A stretch of 64,000 nt of DNA from Flavobacterium sp. KACC 22763 (GTDB lineage: Bacteria; Bacteroidota; Bacteroidia; Flavobacteriales; Flavobacteriaceae), in assembly GCF_028736155.1 (NCBI RefSeq), contig NZ_CP117879.1, forward strand, positions 5,084,001 through 5,148,000. Reading direction: 5' to 3'. Made by a program: the position numbers and the translations under genes. Under the pieces are notes generated by a model that was given only the letters and a program-made list of their open reading frames with translations, did not search any database and was not told where the DNA came from. Below, piece by piece: positions 42,988 to 51,670 of this stretch (the stretch's first letter is position 1; every line of letters starts with the position of its first letter).

Positions 42988-43015
42988 TTGGAGTCTGTTT
43001 TCTTTTTTACTTTTG
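42988..43015 (+). promoter_or_regulatory. Promoter TTG-N17-TACTTTTG
   Basis: TTG at 42988-42990, a 17-base gap and TACTTTTG at 43008-43015 match the Bacteroidota consensus, 42 bases before the ATG at 43057. Confidence 0.55.
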
Positions 43016-43056
43016 TTAAATTATCTAAACAAGAGAAGTTATAAATAAATATTGGC

Positions 43057-43656
43057 ATGAAAGAATTATTTGAAAATATCAGATTAAAGCATCAAAATAA
43101 AATAGTAACATCACTTTGTAAGAAGTTACAAGAAAAATGTTCTTTTAATAGTGAAAAAGATATCAGAAATTTAAACGATCTTGCTTTTTGGATTTATATT
43201 ATTGGAGATTTAGAAAATGCAATAAAAATTATTGATGAAACAACTAATGTTAGTTTTAATGGCAAATATAATGTTTGGGATTACATACATAATTTATGGA
43301 TGTTAAAAGTTAGGATATTAAGAGAGAGAGGGAATTTATCAGAAGCGAACAAAATAATTGAAAAGATAATTGAACACGATCTTATTCCAAATGAAGTTTT
43401 TGATACTAAAGAAAAGAAAGAGCGATTGAGAGAAAAAATAATCAATCGTACAATTTATAGTGAAATTAACTGTAAAGAAGAAATTGAAAGTAGTCTAATA
43501 GATAATGATATAAAAGAAGCAAATAATTGGCGATTTATAGCAATTATTAAAATGATTCGCTATAAAGAAGAAGGGGTTTACCCTGATTTGATTCAAAAAA
43601 ATCAACTAATTGAAAGCGACATTTATGATTATATAAATATTTTAAAAAACCAGTGA
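43057..43656 (+). CDS. Hypothetical helical protein of 199 residues (possible DUF6707)
   Basis: No signal peptide or membrane segment. The protein is mostly alpha-helical with TPR-like spacing (LNDLAFWIYIIGDLENAIKI; LRERGNLSEANKIIEKIIEH) and is very rich in Ile, Lys, Asn and Glu. I have a weak memory of DUF6707 for such proteins. The gene appears more AT-rich than its neighbours, has its own promoter, stands alone, and follows a run of repeat elements. Proteins like this sometimes are immunity proteins or adaptors, but no toxin is visible. It is convergent with the small membrane protein gene, 2 bases away. Confidence 0.65.
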   Translation: MKELFENIRLKHQNKIVTSLCKKLQEKCSFNSEKDIRNLNDLAFWIYIIGDLENAIKIIDETTNVSFNGKYNVWDYIHNLWMLKVRILRERGNLSEANKIIEKIIEHDLIPNEVFDTKEKKERLREKIINRTIYSEINCKEEIESSLIDNDIKEANNWRFIAIIKMIRYKEEGVYPDLIQKNQLIESDIYDYINILKNQ

Positions 43657-43658
43657 AT

Positions 43659-43904
43659 CTATTGCCTTCTAGATTCCAACTCCTTTTTAATTTCCTTTAA
43701 ATTCTTCAGATTCAAGAAAAGAATAGGCAATAACGCAACAGGAATAACATTCATAGCGCTAAACCCTTTCATAAAAACAATGAATATATTAAGAATGAAT
43801 AACATAAAAAGAACCACGCAAAAAATAGTATTCACGGTTTTTAATGTTTTCTGATTTTTAATCAGTTCTTCAGTGGTCATTTCGCTGAATTTTGTGTCTT
43901 TCAT
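43659..43904 (-). CDS. Small two-segment membrane protein
   Basis: 81 residues from the ATG at 43904 (MKDTKFSEMTTEELIKNQKT), 14 bases after the GH3 stop; an earlier ATG would overlap that gene. Two hydrophobic segments (about 24-44 and 50-66) follow an acidic start; the end is EIKKELESRRQ. I recall relatives labelled redox-active disulfide protein, but there is no CxxC or other Cys pair here (one Cys in segment 1), so that label would be wrong. The function is unknown. It is probably co-transcribed with the GH3 gene. Confidence 0.75.
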   Translation of the reverse strand: MKDTKFSEMTTEELIKNQKTLKTVNTIFCVVLFMLFILNIFIVFMKGFSAMNVIPVALLPILFLNLKNLKEIKKELESRRQ

Positions 43905-43918
43905 TTTGTAAGTTGTTA

Positions 43919-45430
43919 TTAGCACATTTCTTTCAATTGTTCCAAATAGTCTCTCTGATTCGAAAGCCTCGGAATCTTATGCTGACCGCCCAATTTATCT
44001 CTTTCCTTTAGCCAGTCATAAAATAAGTTCTCTCTGGCAACATTAACCACCAAAGGATTTAATGTCATATTGTTATAGCGTTTCGCCTCGTAGTCGGAAT
44101 TTAGGGTTTGCAAGGTTTCATCTAGTACTTTTTGGAAAAGACCTACATCGGCAGGATCTTTCTTGAATTCGATCATCCACTCATGAGCGCCTTTTTCTTT
44201 GTCGTGCATAAAAATAGGAGCAACCGTATAATCGATAACTTCAGTTTGAGTCACCTGACAAGCTTTTGCAATAGCTTGATCAGTATTTTCAACCATTAGT
44301 TCTTCGCCAAAAACATTAATATGATGTTTGGTTCTTCCCGTAACTCTAATTCTGTACGGATTTAAAGAAGTAAAACGAACCGTATCGCCAATTAAATAAC
44401 GCCACAAGCCAGAATTTGTAGTAATAACAATGGCGTAGTTTTTATTCAATTCAACATCTGCCAGACGAACCACTTTTTGGTTTGGAGTTCCAAAAGTATC
44501 CATCGGAATAAATTCATAGAAAATTCCGTAATCCAGCATTAATAATAAATCGCTTGAATTATTTAAATCCTGAATCGCAAAAAAGCCTTCAGAAGCATTG
44601 TATATTTCGTAATATCTAAAATCCTTGCTTGGCAATAGTTTTTTGTACTGTTCTCTATAAGGAGAAAAACTTACGCCTCCATGAAAATAAACTTCCAGAT
44701 TTGGCCAAAGTTCTAATAAGCTCTGTTTGCCTGTGTTTTCAAGAACTTTATTCATTAAAACCAGCATCCAAGACGGAACTCCAGCAAAACTGGTTACATT
44801 TTCATTTTTAGTTTCGTTGATAATGGCTGCAATTTTCGTTTCCCATTCGCTCATTAACGAAGTTTTACTGCTTGGAGTACTGCTGAATTCGGCCCAAATA
44901 GGCATGTTTTCAATCAAAATAGCCGATAAATCTCCAAAGAAAGTATTGTTGTTTTCGTAAATCTGAGAGCTTCCGCCCAAGCGAAGACTTTTTCCTAAAA
45001 ACAATTCAGAATCTTCATTATTATTTAAATAAAGACACAAAAGATCTTTACTGCCCTTGTAATGGCAATCTTCCAGAGCTTCATTGCTTACAGGAATAAA
45101 TTTACTTTTTGCATTTGTTGTGCCACTCGATTTGGCAAACCATTTAATTGGACTTTCCCAAAAAACGTTTTGCTCTCCCAAACGTGTGCGTTCAATAAGT
45201 GGCTGTAATTCTTCATAAGTTGCAATAGGAACTCTTTCAGCAAATGTCTGATATGAATTAATGCTCGAAAATTCATATTTTTTTCCAATAACTGTATTTT
45301 CAGATGCCGTCAATAAGTTATGCAATAATTCTTCTTGAACTTCATTTGGGTATTTTAAAAAAAGTTCTATTTGATGAATCCTTTGTTTGAGGACCCAGGA
45401 TGCAAACGAATTGATAATTGATAAAGGCAT
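43919..45430 (-). CDS. GH3-type acyl-adenylating enzyme
   Basis: 503 residues, no signal peptide. KSSGTTNAKSKFIPVS (about 88-105) is the ATP-binding P-loop-like motif of the ANL/GH3 superfamily; LYNASEGFFA-like EIYNASEGFFAIQD and the C-terminal RVTGRTKHHINVFGEEL complete the signature. Plant GH3 enzymes conjugate amino acids to hormones; bacterial members are thought to join carboxylic acids to amines after adenylation, but their substrates are mostly unknown. All core motifs are present. It heads a two-gene unit with the small membrane protein. Confidence 0.92.
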   Translation of the reverse strand: MPLSIINSFASWVLKQRIHQIELFLKYPNEVQEELLHNLLTASENTVIGKKYEFSSINSYQTFAERVPIATYEELQPLIERTRLGEQNVFWESPIKWFAKSSGTTNAKSKFIPVSNEALEDCHYKGSKDLLCLYLNNNEDSELFLGKSLRLGGSSQIYENNNTFFGDLSAILIENMPIWAEFSSTPSSKTSLMSEWETKIAAIINETKNENVTSFAGVPSWMLVLMNKVLENTGKQSLLELWPNLEVYFHGGVSFSPYREQYKKLLPSKDFRYYEIYNASEGFFAIQDLNNSSDLLLMLDYGIFYEFIPMDTFGTPNQKVVRLADVELNKNYAIVITTNSGLWRYLIGDTVRFTSLNPYRIRVTGRTKHHINVFGEELMVENTDQAIAKACQVTQTEVIDYTVAPIFMHDKEKGAHEWMIEFKKDPADVGLFQKVLDETLQTLNSDYEAKRYNNMTLNPLVVNVARENLFYDWLKERDKLGGQHKIPRLSNQRDYLEQLKEMC

Positions 45431-45502
45431 GGATGTGTTTTTTAGTTAAAGGATTTTAGGTTTTTAAATCTTACAATCTTTGCAAAACAAAAAACTTAAA
45501 AT

Positions 45503-45532
45503 TTGAATATCGAGAGACAAATAGTAACTTTG
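45503..45532 (+). promoter_or_regulatory. Promoter TTG-N19-TAACTTTG
   Basis: TTG at 45503-45505, a 19-base gap and TAACTTTG at 45525-45532 match the Bacteroidota consensus. The DUF2797 ATG is 140 bases downstream, leaving a long leader in which I see no recognised riboswitch. Confidence 0.5.
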
Positions 45533-45672
45533 TCTTCATATCAAAAATAATATTTTTTTGTAAAAAACAATTCTATTTGAAGTAAAGATTCTATCTAATA
45601 AAACGAATTTTAACACAAAAAATTTTAAATCTTTTGATAAATCGAAATCAGCAATTATAAATAAAAATACAA

Positions 45673-46467
45673 ATGCAATATCAAGGCGTACTGACAAAAA
45701 TGCAAACCGAACTTGGAAGCCCAATTCAATATTATTTGGTTTTTGAAGATAGTTTCTTAAATGTGAATCAATTATTGGATAAAGAAATTGAAATCAATTT
45801 TGTAGGCTACCAATGCTTGAATTGCGGTAAAAAGAAAAAAATATACCGACAAGGTTTTTGTTACGAGTGCTTCTATTCAAGTCCAGCAGTTGGAGATTGG
45901 ATTATGAGACCAGAATTGAGCACGGCGCATCTAGGAATTGCAGATAGAGATTTAGAATATGAATCAAAAGCTCAGTTGCAGCCTCACATTGTTTATTTGG
46001 CTTCAGCTTGCGAAATAAAAGTTGGCGTAACCCGTAAATCGCAGGTTCCAACTCGTTGGATAGATCAAGGCGCTTCTCAAGCTATTGCAATTGTTGAGGT
46101 TCCAAACCGATATCTGGCTGGAATAACTGAGGTGGCACTAAAAGATCATTATACCGATAAAACCAATTGGAGAAAAATGTTGCAGAATTCTGTTGAGAAT
46201 TTTGACCTTATTGCAGAAAAAGCCAAAATTGAAAGTTTAATTCCAGCAGAAGTTAAAGATTATTTTTATGCTCAAAAAAATGACGTTTACGAACTTCAAT
46301 ATCCAGTTTTAAGCTATCCTTCAAAAGTGAATAGTTTAAACTTAGATAAAACCCCTTCTTTTAGCGGAAAACTAACTGGAATTAAAGGGCAGTATTTATT
46401 ATTTGAGAATGGAACGGTATTTAATATCCGCGGATCAGAAGGTTATGTGGTCACAATAGACGTCTAG
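45673..46467 (+). CDS. DUF2797 protein with zinc-ribbon and GIY-YIG-like motif
   Basis: 264 residues. A zinc-binding motif CLNCGKKKKIYRQGFCYECF (about 49-68) has two CxxC pairs. It is followed by HIVYLASACEIKVGVTRKSQ, then RWIDQGASQAIAI, which has the spacing of a GIY-YIG or T5orf172-like core (Y..A, KVGVT, R). The C-terminal half (about 190-264) is beta-rich. DUF2797 proteins have no established function; the nuclease resemblance is my inference. The gene stands alone with a promoter 140 bases upstream. Confidence 0.85.
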   Translation: MQYQGVLTKMQTELGSPIQYYLVFEDSFLNVNQLLDKEIEINFVGYQCLNCGKKKKIYRQGFCYECFYSSPAVGDWIMRPELSTAHLGIADRDLEYESKAQLQPHIVYLASACEIKVGVTRKSQVPTRWIDQGASQAIAIVEVPNRYLAGITEVALKDHYTDKTNWRKMLQNSVENFDLIAEKAKIESLIPAEVKDYFYAQKNDVYELQYPVLSYPSKVNSLNLDKTPSFSGKLTGIKGQYLLFENGTVFNIRGSEGYVVTIDV

Positions 46468-46712
46468 AGTTTCTGGGGAATTGTCGATGTTTTTTGCGTA
46501 ACTGTCTAGTAATTTGTTAAATACAAGATAATTTATTGTAATTTTAACTCAATTCCAAAGACAATAGCATGTGAATATTGATACATTTGATTACAATTTT
46601 GTAACAAATGCTTATTGGAAGAATTTATTTTTAGAAAATAAAAGAAGGTAGATTTGAAAATACCACTATTTCTAAATTAATCAAGATTTTGTAATCGTAA
46701 ATTATTCCATAA

Positions 46713-47795
46713 ATGAGTGTTTTAAACAAAATAAATGTGCACAGACGTAGCATAATGCGGAGCCTCACAAAGAATGTTGGAAAGGCAAATATGCAAGACG
46801 ATTTTATTTTGGTCGATAAGAGCGAAATCAAAAAAGTTCTTATTTGTAGACCAAATGGAAGGTTAGGAAACCTTTTATTGATTACACCACTCGTTCAGGA
46901 AGTGTCTGAAATGTTTCCAAATTGTAAAATTGATTTATTTGTAAAAGGTACATTGGCTCCCATTATTTTTGAAAAATATGACGTTGTTGACAAAATAATT
47001 CATTTGCCGAAAAAACCATTTAAAAGCTTAGTGGAATACTCAAAGGTTTGGATTTCATTAAAAAGAGCACACTACGATTTAGCCATTAATGTAGATCAAA
47101 ATTCTTCTTCGGGCCGATTGGCAGTTCAATTTTCAAATGCAAAATACAAGTTTTTTGGAGATTCCAACGAGGAGTCGGCAGAGCAAAAAAATGATTTTGA
47201 ACATATCGCAAAATATCCCGTTTATAATTTCCGAAATTTTTTATCAAAACTGAGAATGCCGACAAACAGCAATAAAATAATTGCTCCTATAGATCTCAAA
47301 TTATCAGCTTCTGAAATTACAGAAGGCAGAAAAATATTAAAAGAACTGACCAATAACGATAAAAAAACAATCTGCATTTTTACTTACGCAACAGGAGCAA
47401 AATGTCTATCAGAAGAGTGGTGGGAAAAATTTTATTCTCAGCTTATTTCAGAATATAAAGATTATAATATTATTGAAATTCTGCCTGTAGAAAATGTGTC
47501 TCAAATCGGATTTAAAGCACCAACATTTTATAGCAAAGATATTCGCGAGATAGGATCAGTTATTGCAAATGCTGAGTTATTTATTGGTGCAGATAGTGGA
47601 ATCATGCATTTGTCAAGCGCTGTACATACACCAACTATCGGACTGTTTTCTGTTTCTAATCTAAAAAAATACGAACCTTATGATAATTGCAGTATCGGTA
47701 TAGACGTAAATCTCTACACGAAAAAACAATACATAAAAACGATAAATACAATTTTGAATAATGGAAGATTAAATAGTTATTCAAAAGCAATATAA
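46713..47795 (+). CDS. Glycosyltransferase family 9 (heptosyltransferase-like)
   Basis: 360 residues. After a basic N-terminus, VLICRPNGRLGNLLLITPLV begins the GT-B fold, and NAELFIGADSGIMHLSSAVH then TPTIGLFS is the donor-binding GT9 signature. Enzymes of this family add heptose or similar sugars to the lipid A core at the inner membrane. A start at the internal ATG (MQDDFILVDKSEIKKVL) is also possible. No other LPS genes adjoin; waaA is 16 kb to the right. A TACATTTG box (46582-46589) lies 123 bases upstream. Confidence 0.88.
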   Translation: MSVLNKINVHRRSIMRSLTKNVGKANMQDDFILVDKSEIKKVLICRPNGRLGNLLLITPLVQEVSEMFPNCKIDLFVKGTLAPIIFEKYDVVDKIIHLPKKPFKSLVEYSKVWISLKRAHYDLAINVDQNSSSGRLAVQFSNAKYKFFGDSNEESAEQKNDFEHIAKYPVYNFRNFLSKLRMPTNSNKIIAPIDLKLSASEITEGRKILKELTNNDKKTICIFTYATGAKCLSEEWWEKFYSQLISEYKDYNIIEILPVENVSQIGFKAPTFYSKDIREIGSVIANAELFIGADSGIMHLSSAVHTPTIGLFSVSNLKKYEPYDNCSIGIDVNLYTKKQYIKTINTILNNGRLNSYSKAI

Positions 47796-47800
47796 AAACA

Positions 47801-47831
47801 AAAAATCCTGTTCGAATGAACAGGATTTTTT
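47801..47831 (+). terminator. Rho-independent terminator of the glycosyltransferase gene
   Basis: AAAAATCCTGTTC and GAACAGGATTTTT form a 13-bp stem around GAAT with trailing T. Confidence 0.95.
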
Positions 47832-47838
47832 GTTTTTT

Positions 47839-47931
47839 AAGATGCTAAGGCTCTAAGGTGCTGAGGTTTTAAGTTTTTTTTAGCTTTAGAAAAGCTTAGT
47901 GCCTTAGAACCTTAGCATCTCAGCACCTTTT
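47839..47931. repeat. CTTAG-word inverted repeat between convergent genes
   Basis: The left arm GATGCTAAGGCTCTAAGGTG and the right arm CCTTAGAACCTTAGCATC then TCAGCACC pair over about 25 bases with a few mismatches; each arm repeats a 8-10-base CTTAG/CTAAG word. It is related to the blocks at 34768 and 35697. Confidence 0.7.
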
Positions 47932-50534
47932 TATGGATTCTTTTTCTTGAAAAGACCATTCAATAAATCACTTGCTTTTTTGGTTACTTCTTGAGTTTTC
48001 TGCTCTTTTTCAGTTTTAGCAGCCTGAGTCGTATCTTTTGCCTTAGTATTTTTGTTGATCAAATCGGTAAGCGCTGAAGTTCCTTTTTGAGTCAGTTTTT
48101 CTTTCTGCTGATTTACCAATTGTGTGGTTAAATTGCTCACAGCAGCTTTCATATCTGTACTGATTTTAGGATTTGAAAAATTACCAGTCAAAGAAGCATT
48201 GATTGGAATATTATCCAGTTTAGCAGCATCAGCAGGGGACATTTTTGAAATTAAATTATTGGCTTCAGTTCCTAAATATTTGGCAGGAACATCAAATTTT
48301 AGAGTATAATTCATAGTTTGATCAAAACCATGAGTTCCTCCAACAGTTACTTTAATATCTTGGTATTTAATATCAAAAGGTTTAACATTTACTTTTCCGT
48401 TATCAAAAGTTAAAGCCGCTTTAATGTCATTCAGATTCACTTTATTTAAATCAACAAACTTCACATTCGAACTTAATGCAGTAAGTAAAGTGGAGTTTTT
48501 CGAGTTTACTGTAGTAGACAGTAATTGTCCGATTAAATCTCCAGAAATCGATTTAAGATCTGGAGTCAATTCTTTTGCGTCCAAATTACCATTCAGTTTG
48601 ATAGTTGAATTCAGTTTTCCGTTAATGATTCCAGCAATTGGTGCAATTTTTTTCATCATGTCCAACTGCGTAAATGTCTGTGCAATATCAACTTGATTAA
48701 AGCCTAAATTCATGTCAAAAGTTGGCACTTTTTCTTTTGTAGAAACTGCTCCGTTAAGACCAATAGATCCTCCGAAAATATTTGTTTTAAAGTTTTCAAG
48801 AGTTGCTTTTTCATCTTTAATAAGCAATCTACCAGAAACATCTTTTAGTTTTAAATTGTCATATAAAACCGTTGTTGCTTTTGCGTTTAATGTACAATTT
48901 AAGAAAGCAGGAATCTTCATTGCATCAGCTGGCTTTGCTGGAGTTTTGGTTTCTTCTTTTGCAGGTTCACCAGCAGTCATGAAATCGTCAACAGCCAATT
49001 GGTTTGAGCTCATGTTGAAGTTTCCTTTCAGTTCTTGTTTTTTAAACATAAAACCATAGAAATTCTCTAAAACTCCATTAATGCTAATATCACTTTTACC
49101 AGTCGTAGCATCAAATTGCTTCAAGTTAATTTTACTCGGATTGAATTCAACAAGCGCTGTGCTGATGTTCATCGATTTGTTGTTCTCATCAGTATATTTA
49201 AATCCTGACAAGCTCATTGTACCAGCATTTTTGATATTTTGATATTGGCTTTTTTCTACAGAAGCCATATCAAAATTTGTTGTAACATCAGCTTTTAATA
49301 TACCAGCCAAAGGTTTATCCATTTTGATTGGATATGCTTTTGAAAGATTAGCCAAGTTGATTGTTCCTTTTAAAGCCGCATCGATAATAGGATTTACAGT
49401 AATGTTTTTGATATTCGCTTTAGCGTTGAAAACATCCTGATCAATTCTAAAAGATAACTTATCTAGGTTGACATAAGTATCATTTAAAATTCCAGTCTCG
49501 TTAATGATTTTCGTATCAATTACAATATTTTGAACCGATTTTGGAAGGTTTGGATATTGGAAAGAAGCATTGTTAGATGCAATTTCGATATTAAATTTAG
49601 GAACAGTTGTATCTGTCAATTCTCCTTTTGCAAAACCATTTACTGTAAAATCTCCAGTAGTTTTTACACCGTCTAAACCAGCAGCATAAGCAGAAGGAAT
49701 TAAACCTAAGAAATTGGTAAAAGATGAAGTAGGAGTTTTAAATTTTAAATCATAAATCTGAGCTTTTTCAGTCATTTGAATGAATCCGTCAAATTCTAAT
49801 GGCAATTGATTAATTAAAGCTTTATTCTCTTTAAAAGTATATTTGCTTTTCTCTAAATCAATTCCAAGAACAGCGTCTAAAGTTAGTTTCACATTTTTCA
49901 TGTAATTCATTTTATCCATGTCCAATGAAACTTTTGCAGTAGATTTTGTAGCCAGATCTAATTTTGAATTGGTGAAATCTCCAGTCCCTTCGTGGTTTAA
50001 ACTGTCAATTACCATTTTAATCTTAGAACCTTGATCGATGTATCTAAAAGTAAAATTCTCAATTTTATAGTTTTGAATTTTCAATGCAAGTGGTTTGCTT
50101 GCTTCGTCTTTCTTGTCTTCTTTTTTGTCTTTTAGAGCAATATCAAAGTTTCCAACACCATCTTTATTGAAAATGATATTTACTAATCCGTTAGTAGAAC
50201 TAATTCCCTGAATGCTTAAAGGCTCTTCTTTTCCTTTGAAAAGCTCTTTAATGCTCATTTTTAAATTTAATTCTCCTAACGAAACCAAGGTGTCACCTTC
50301 AAAAGGAGCTTTGTTAATGATAACTAATTTCTCGATTCCAACTGTCGCGTTTGGAAAATTCTTAAATAAACTTAAATCAGCATCTGTAAAACTTACTTTG
50401 GCATCAACACTTTCGTTGATTGCTTCAACAATTTTAGCTTTGATTTGGTCTTTAAACAAAAACGGAATGGCAAATAATGCCGCAACAAATACCACAAGGA
50501 CTATGGCACTTATTTTTAAAACTTTTTTTAGCAT
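47931..50534 (-). CDS. AsmA-family (AsmA/TamB-like) envelope protein
   Basis: 867 residues. One N-terminal membrane segment (about 7-25) anchors it; the AsmA N-terminal domain starts with KISAIVLVVFVAALFAIPFL and VSFTDADLSLFKNFPNATVG. A long stretch of repetitive beta strands continues to about 790, and a Lys/Gln/Thr-rich tail (800-867, with the DLLNGLFKKKNP end) follows. AsmA-like proteins form periplasm-spanning beta grooves for phospholipid transport. The length is typical. A TATTTTTG box lies upstream (50577-50584, minus). Confidence 0.9.
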   Translation of the reverse strand: MLKKVLKISAIVLVVFVAALFAIPFLFKDQIKAKIVEAINESVDAKVSFTDADLSLFKNFPNATVGIEKLVIINKAPFEGDTLVSLGELNLKMSIKELFKGKEEPLSIQGISSTNGLVNIIFNKDGVGNFDIALKDKKEDKKDEASKPLALKIQNYKIENFTFRYIDQGSKIKMVIDSLNHEGTGDFTNSKLDLATKSTAKVSLDMDKMNYMKNVKLTLDAVLGIDLEKSKYTFKENKALINQLPLEFDGFIQMTEKAQIYDLKFKTPTSSFTNFLGLIPSAYAAGLDGVKTTGDFTVNGFAKGELTDTTVPKFNIEIASNNASFQYPNLPKSVQNIVIDTKIINETGILNDTYVNLDKLSFRIDQDVFNAKANIKNITVNPIIDAALKGTINLANLSKAYPIKMDKPLAGILKADVTTNFDMASVEKSQYQNIKNAGTMSLSGFKYTDENNKSMNISTALVEFNPSKINLKQFDATTGKSDISINGVLENFYGFMFKKQELKGNFNMSSNQLAVDDFMTAGEPAKEETKTPAKPADAMKIPAFLNCTLNAKATTVLYDNLKLKDVSGRLLIKDEKATLENFKTNIFGGSIGLNGAVSTKEKVPTFDMNLGFNQVDIAQTFTQLDMMKKIAPIAGIINGKLNSTIKLNGNLDAKELTPDLKSISGDLIGQLLSTTVNSKNSTLLTALSSNVKFVDLNKVNLNDIKAALTFDNGKVNVKPFDIKYQDIKVTVGGTHGFDQTMNYTLKFDVPAKYLGTEANNLISKMSPADAAKLDNIPINASLTGNFSNPKISTDMKAAVSNLTTQLVNQQKEKLTQKGTSALTDLINKNTKAKDTTQAAKTEKEQKTQEVTKKASDLLNGLFKKKNP

Positions 50535-50576
50535 ATAAATAGATTTGAGGGTTTACATTTTTAAAATCGACTCCTG

Positions 50577-50584
50577 CAAAAATA
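50577..50584 (-). promoter_or_regulatory. -7 box TATTTTTG for the AsmA-like gene
   Basis: The minus-strand TATTTTTG matches TAnnTTTG, 43 bases before the start at 50534. No -33 TTG is clear. Confidence 0.35.
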
Positions 50585-50651
50585 GTTTTTTTTACTAGAG
50601 TTTAAAGATAAAGTTTTCTTAATTATGTAAGAAAATTATTAAAATTGTTAA

Positions 50652-50694
50652 ATAAAAAAAATCCGTTGAGAACTATTTTCAAAACGGATTTTTT
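50652..50694 (-). terminator. Rho-independent terminator of the secreted hydrolase gene
   Basis: AAATCCGTT and AACGGATTT form a 9-bp stem (50659-50667 and 50683-50691), followed on the minus strand by a run of T. It lies 16 bases after the stop at 50710. Confidence 0.85.
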
Positions 50695-50709
50695 AGGGTG
50701 TTTATTTTA

Positions 50710-51657
50710 TTATTTATTAATAAATGAAACTATTTTCTCGATCAAGACTTCTGAAATAGGAAGTGTTTCGTTATTGTAACTGGCTAAATTAGCTTCTTGA
50801 CCGCCATCAACAATTTTCATGATATGATTCATTTTGTCAATAATCTGCAAGTCTGCATTTTTGTTTGCCTGTTTTAAATTTTCGGCATCTTTTACTGCAA
50901 TCTGAATATCATTATTTCCTTGTACTAATAAAATAGGAATGGTAAGCTTTTGTATTTCGGTTTGCGGATTGTATTTGAACCACGAAATTAGATAAGGCTG
51001 AACGCTTGGCCTGAAAAGAGAATTTAGCATCGGGTCGACTTTCTTTACCTCAAATCCATTTTTTAAACTATCAATAATTGGGAAAGTCATGTCATTAAGC
51101 TGTTTCATTGACTTTGCTCCAATCTGCGTTTTCAAAATCTGATCTGCTGGTTCGCCCGCGCCTGCAATCGAAATAAACTTATCTGCTTTTCCACTGGCAA
51201 CCATTCCAATCAAAGAACCTTCGCTGTGACCAATTATAATTATTTTAGAAAAACGTTTATCCTGTTTTAAATAATTAATCCAGCTTTTCGCATCTTGAAT
51301 ATAATTTTCAAAAACCAGACTGCTTTCAGAACCTCCGGCAGCTTTGCTTTCTCCGATTGCTCTTTTGTCGTATCGTAAAGACGCAATTCCGTTTTTTGCT
51401 AAAGCTTCTGCCAGCATTTTCAACGAATTGTTTTTCATCATCGGATTATTTCCGTTTCGGTCCGTTGGGCCAGAACCCGCAATGATTAAAGCAACTGGAA
51501 ACTTTTTGGTTAAATCTGGCGTTGTTAGCGTGCCAAAAATTTGATCGTTATTGATCTTTAAAATCGCTGGTGTTTCCTTAAACGTGATTTCTTTTTGATT
51601 TTGAGCATTTATAAAACTCCAAAACAAAACCGTCAAAAAAAGAATTACTTTATTCAT
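50710..51657 (-). CDS. Secreted alpha/beta-hydrolase
   Basis: 315 residues. A signal peptide ends near FINAQ (residue 19). The serine hydrolase nucleophile is Ser145 in IIIGHSEGSLIG; the IIAGSGPTDRNGN oxyanion block and the terminal His in DKMNHIMKIV complete the triad. This subgroup is often annotated as S9/S33-like peptidase or acyl esterase; the substrate is unknown. It follows sppA by 13 bases on the same strand, so the two are probably co-transcribed. Confidence 0.9.
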   Translation of the reverse strand: MNKVILFLTVLFWSFINAQNQKEITFKETPAILKINNDQIFGTLTTPDLTKKFPVALIIAGSGPTDRNGNNPMMKNNSLKMLAEALAKNGIASLRYDKRAIGESKAAGGSESSLVFENYIQDAKSWINYLKQDKRFSKIIIIGHSEGSLIGMVASGKADKFISIAGAGEPADQILKTQIGAKSMKQLNDMTFPIIDSLKNGFEVKKVDPMLNSLFRPSVQPYLISWFKYNPQTEIQKLTIPILLVQGNNDIQIAVKDAENLKQANKNADLQIIDKMNHIMKIVDGGQEANLASYNNETLPISEVLIEKIVSFINK

Positions 51658-51670
51658 CTTTTAATTCAAA

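Larger units (their letters stand above)
42667..43056. other. Repeat-filled gap after serB (390 bases)
   Basis: No gene seen. From left to right: a REP-like composite (42670-42755), the serB terminator (42771-42807), a GC-rich repeat-like element (42812-42915), and a promoter (42988-43015) for the next gene. The concentration of repeats is unusual for this window. Confidence 0.7.

Noticed and set aside
43659..43904. Redox-active disulfide protein label for the small membrane protein
   Set aside because: The protein contains no Cys pair.
45533..45672. Riboswitch in the long leader of the DUF2797 gene
   Set aside because: The leader is AT-rich, and no recognised conserved core or terminator-antiterminator pair is visible.
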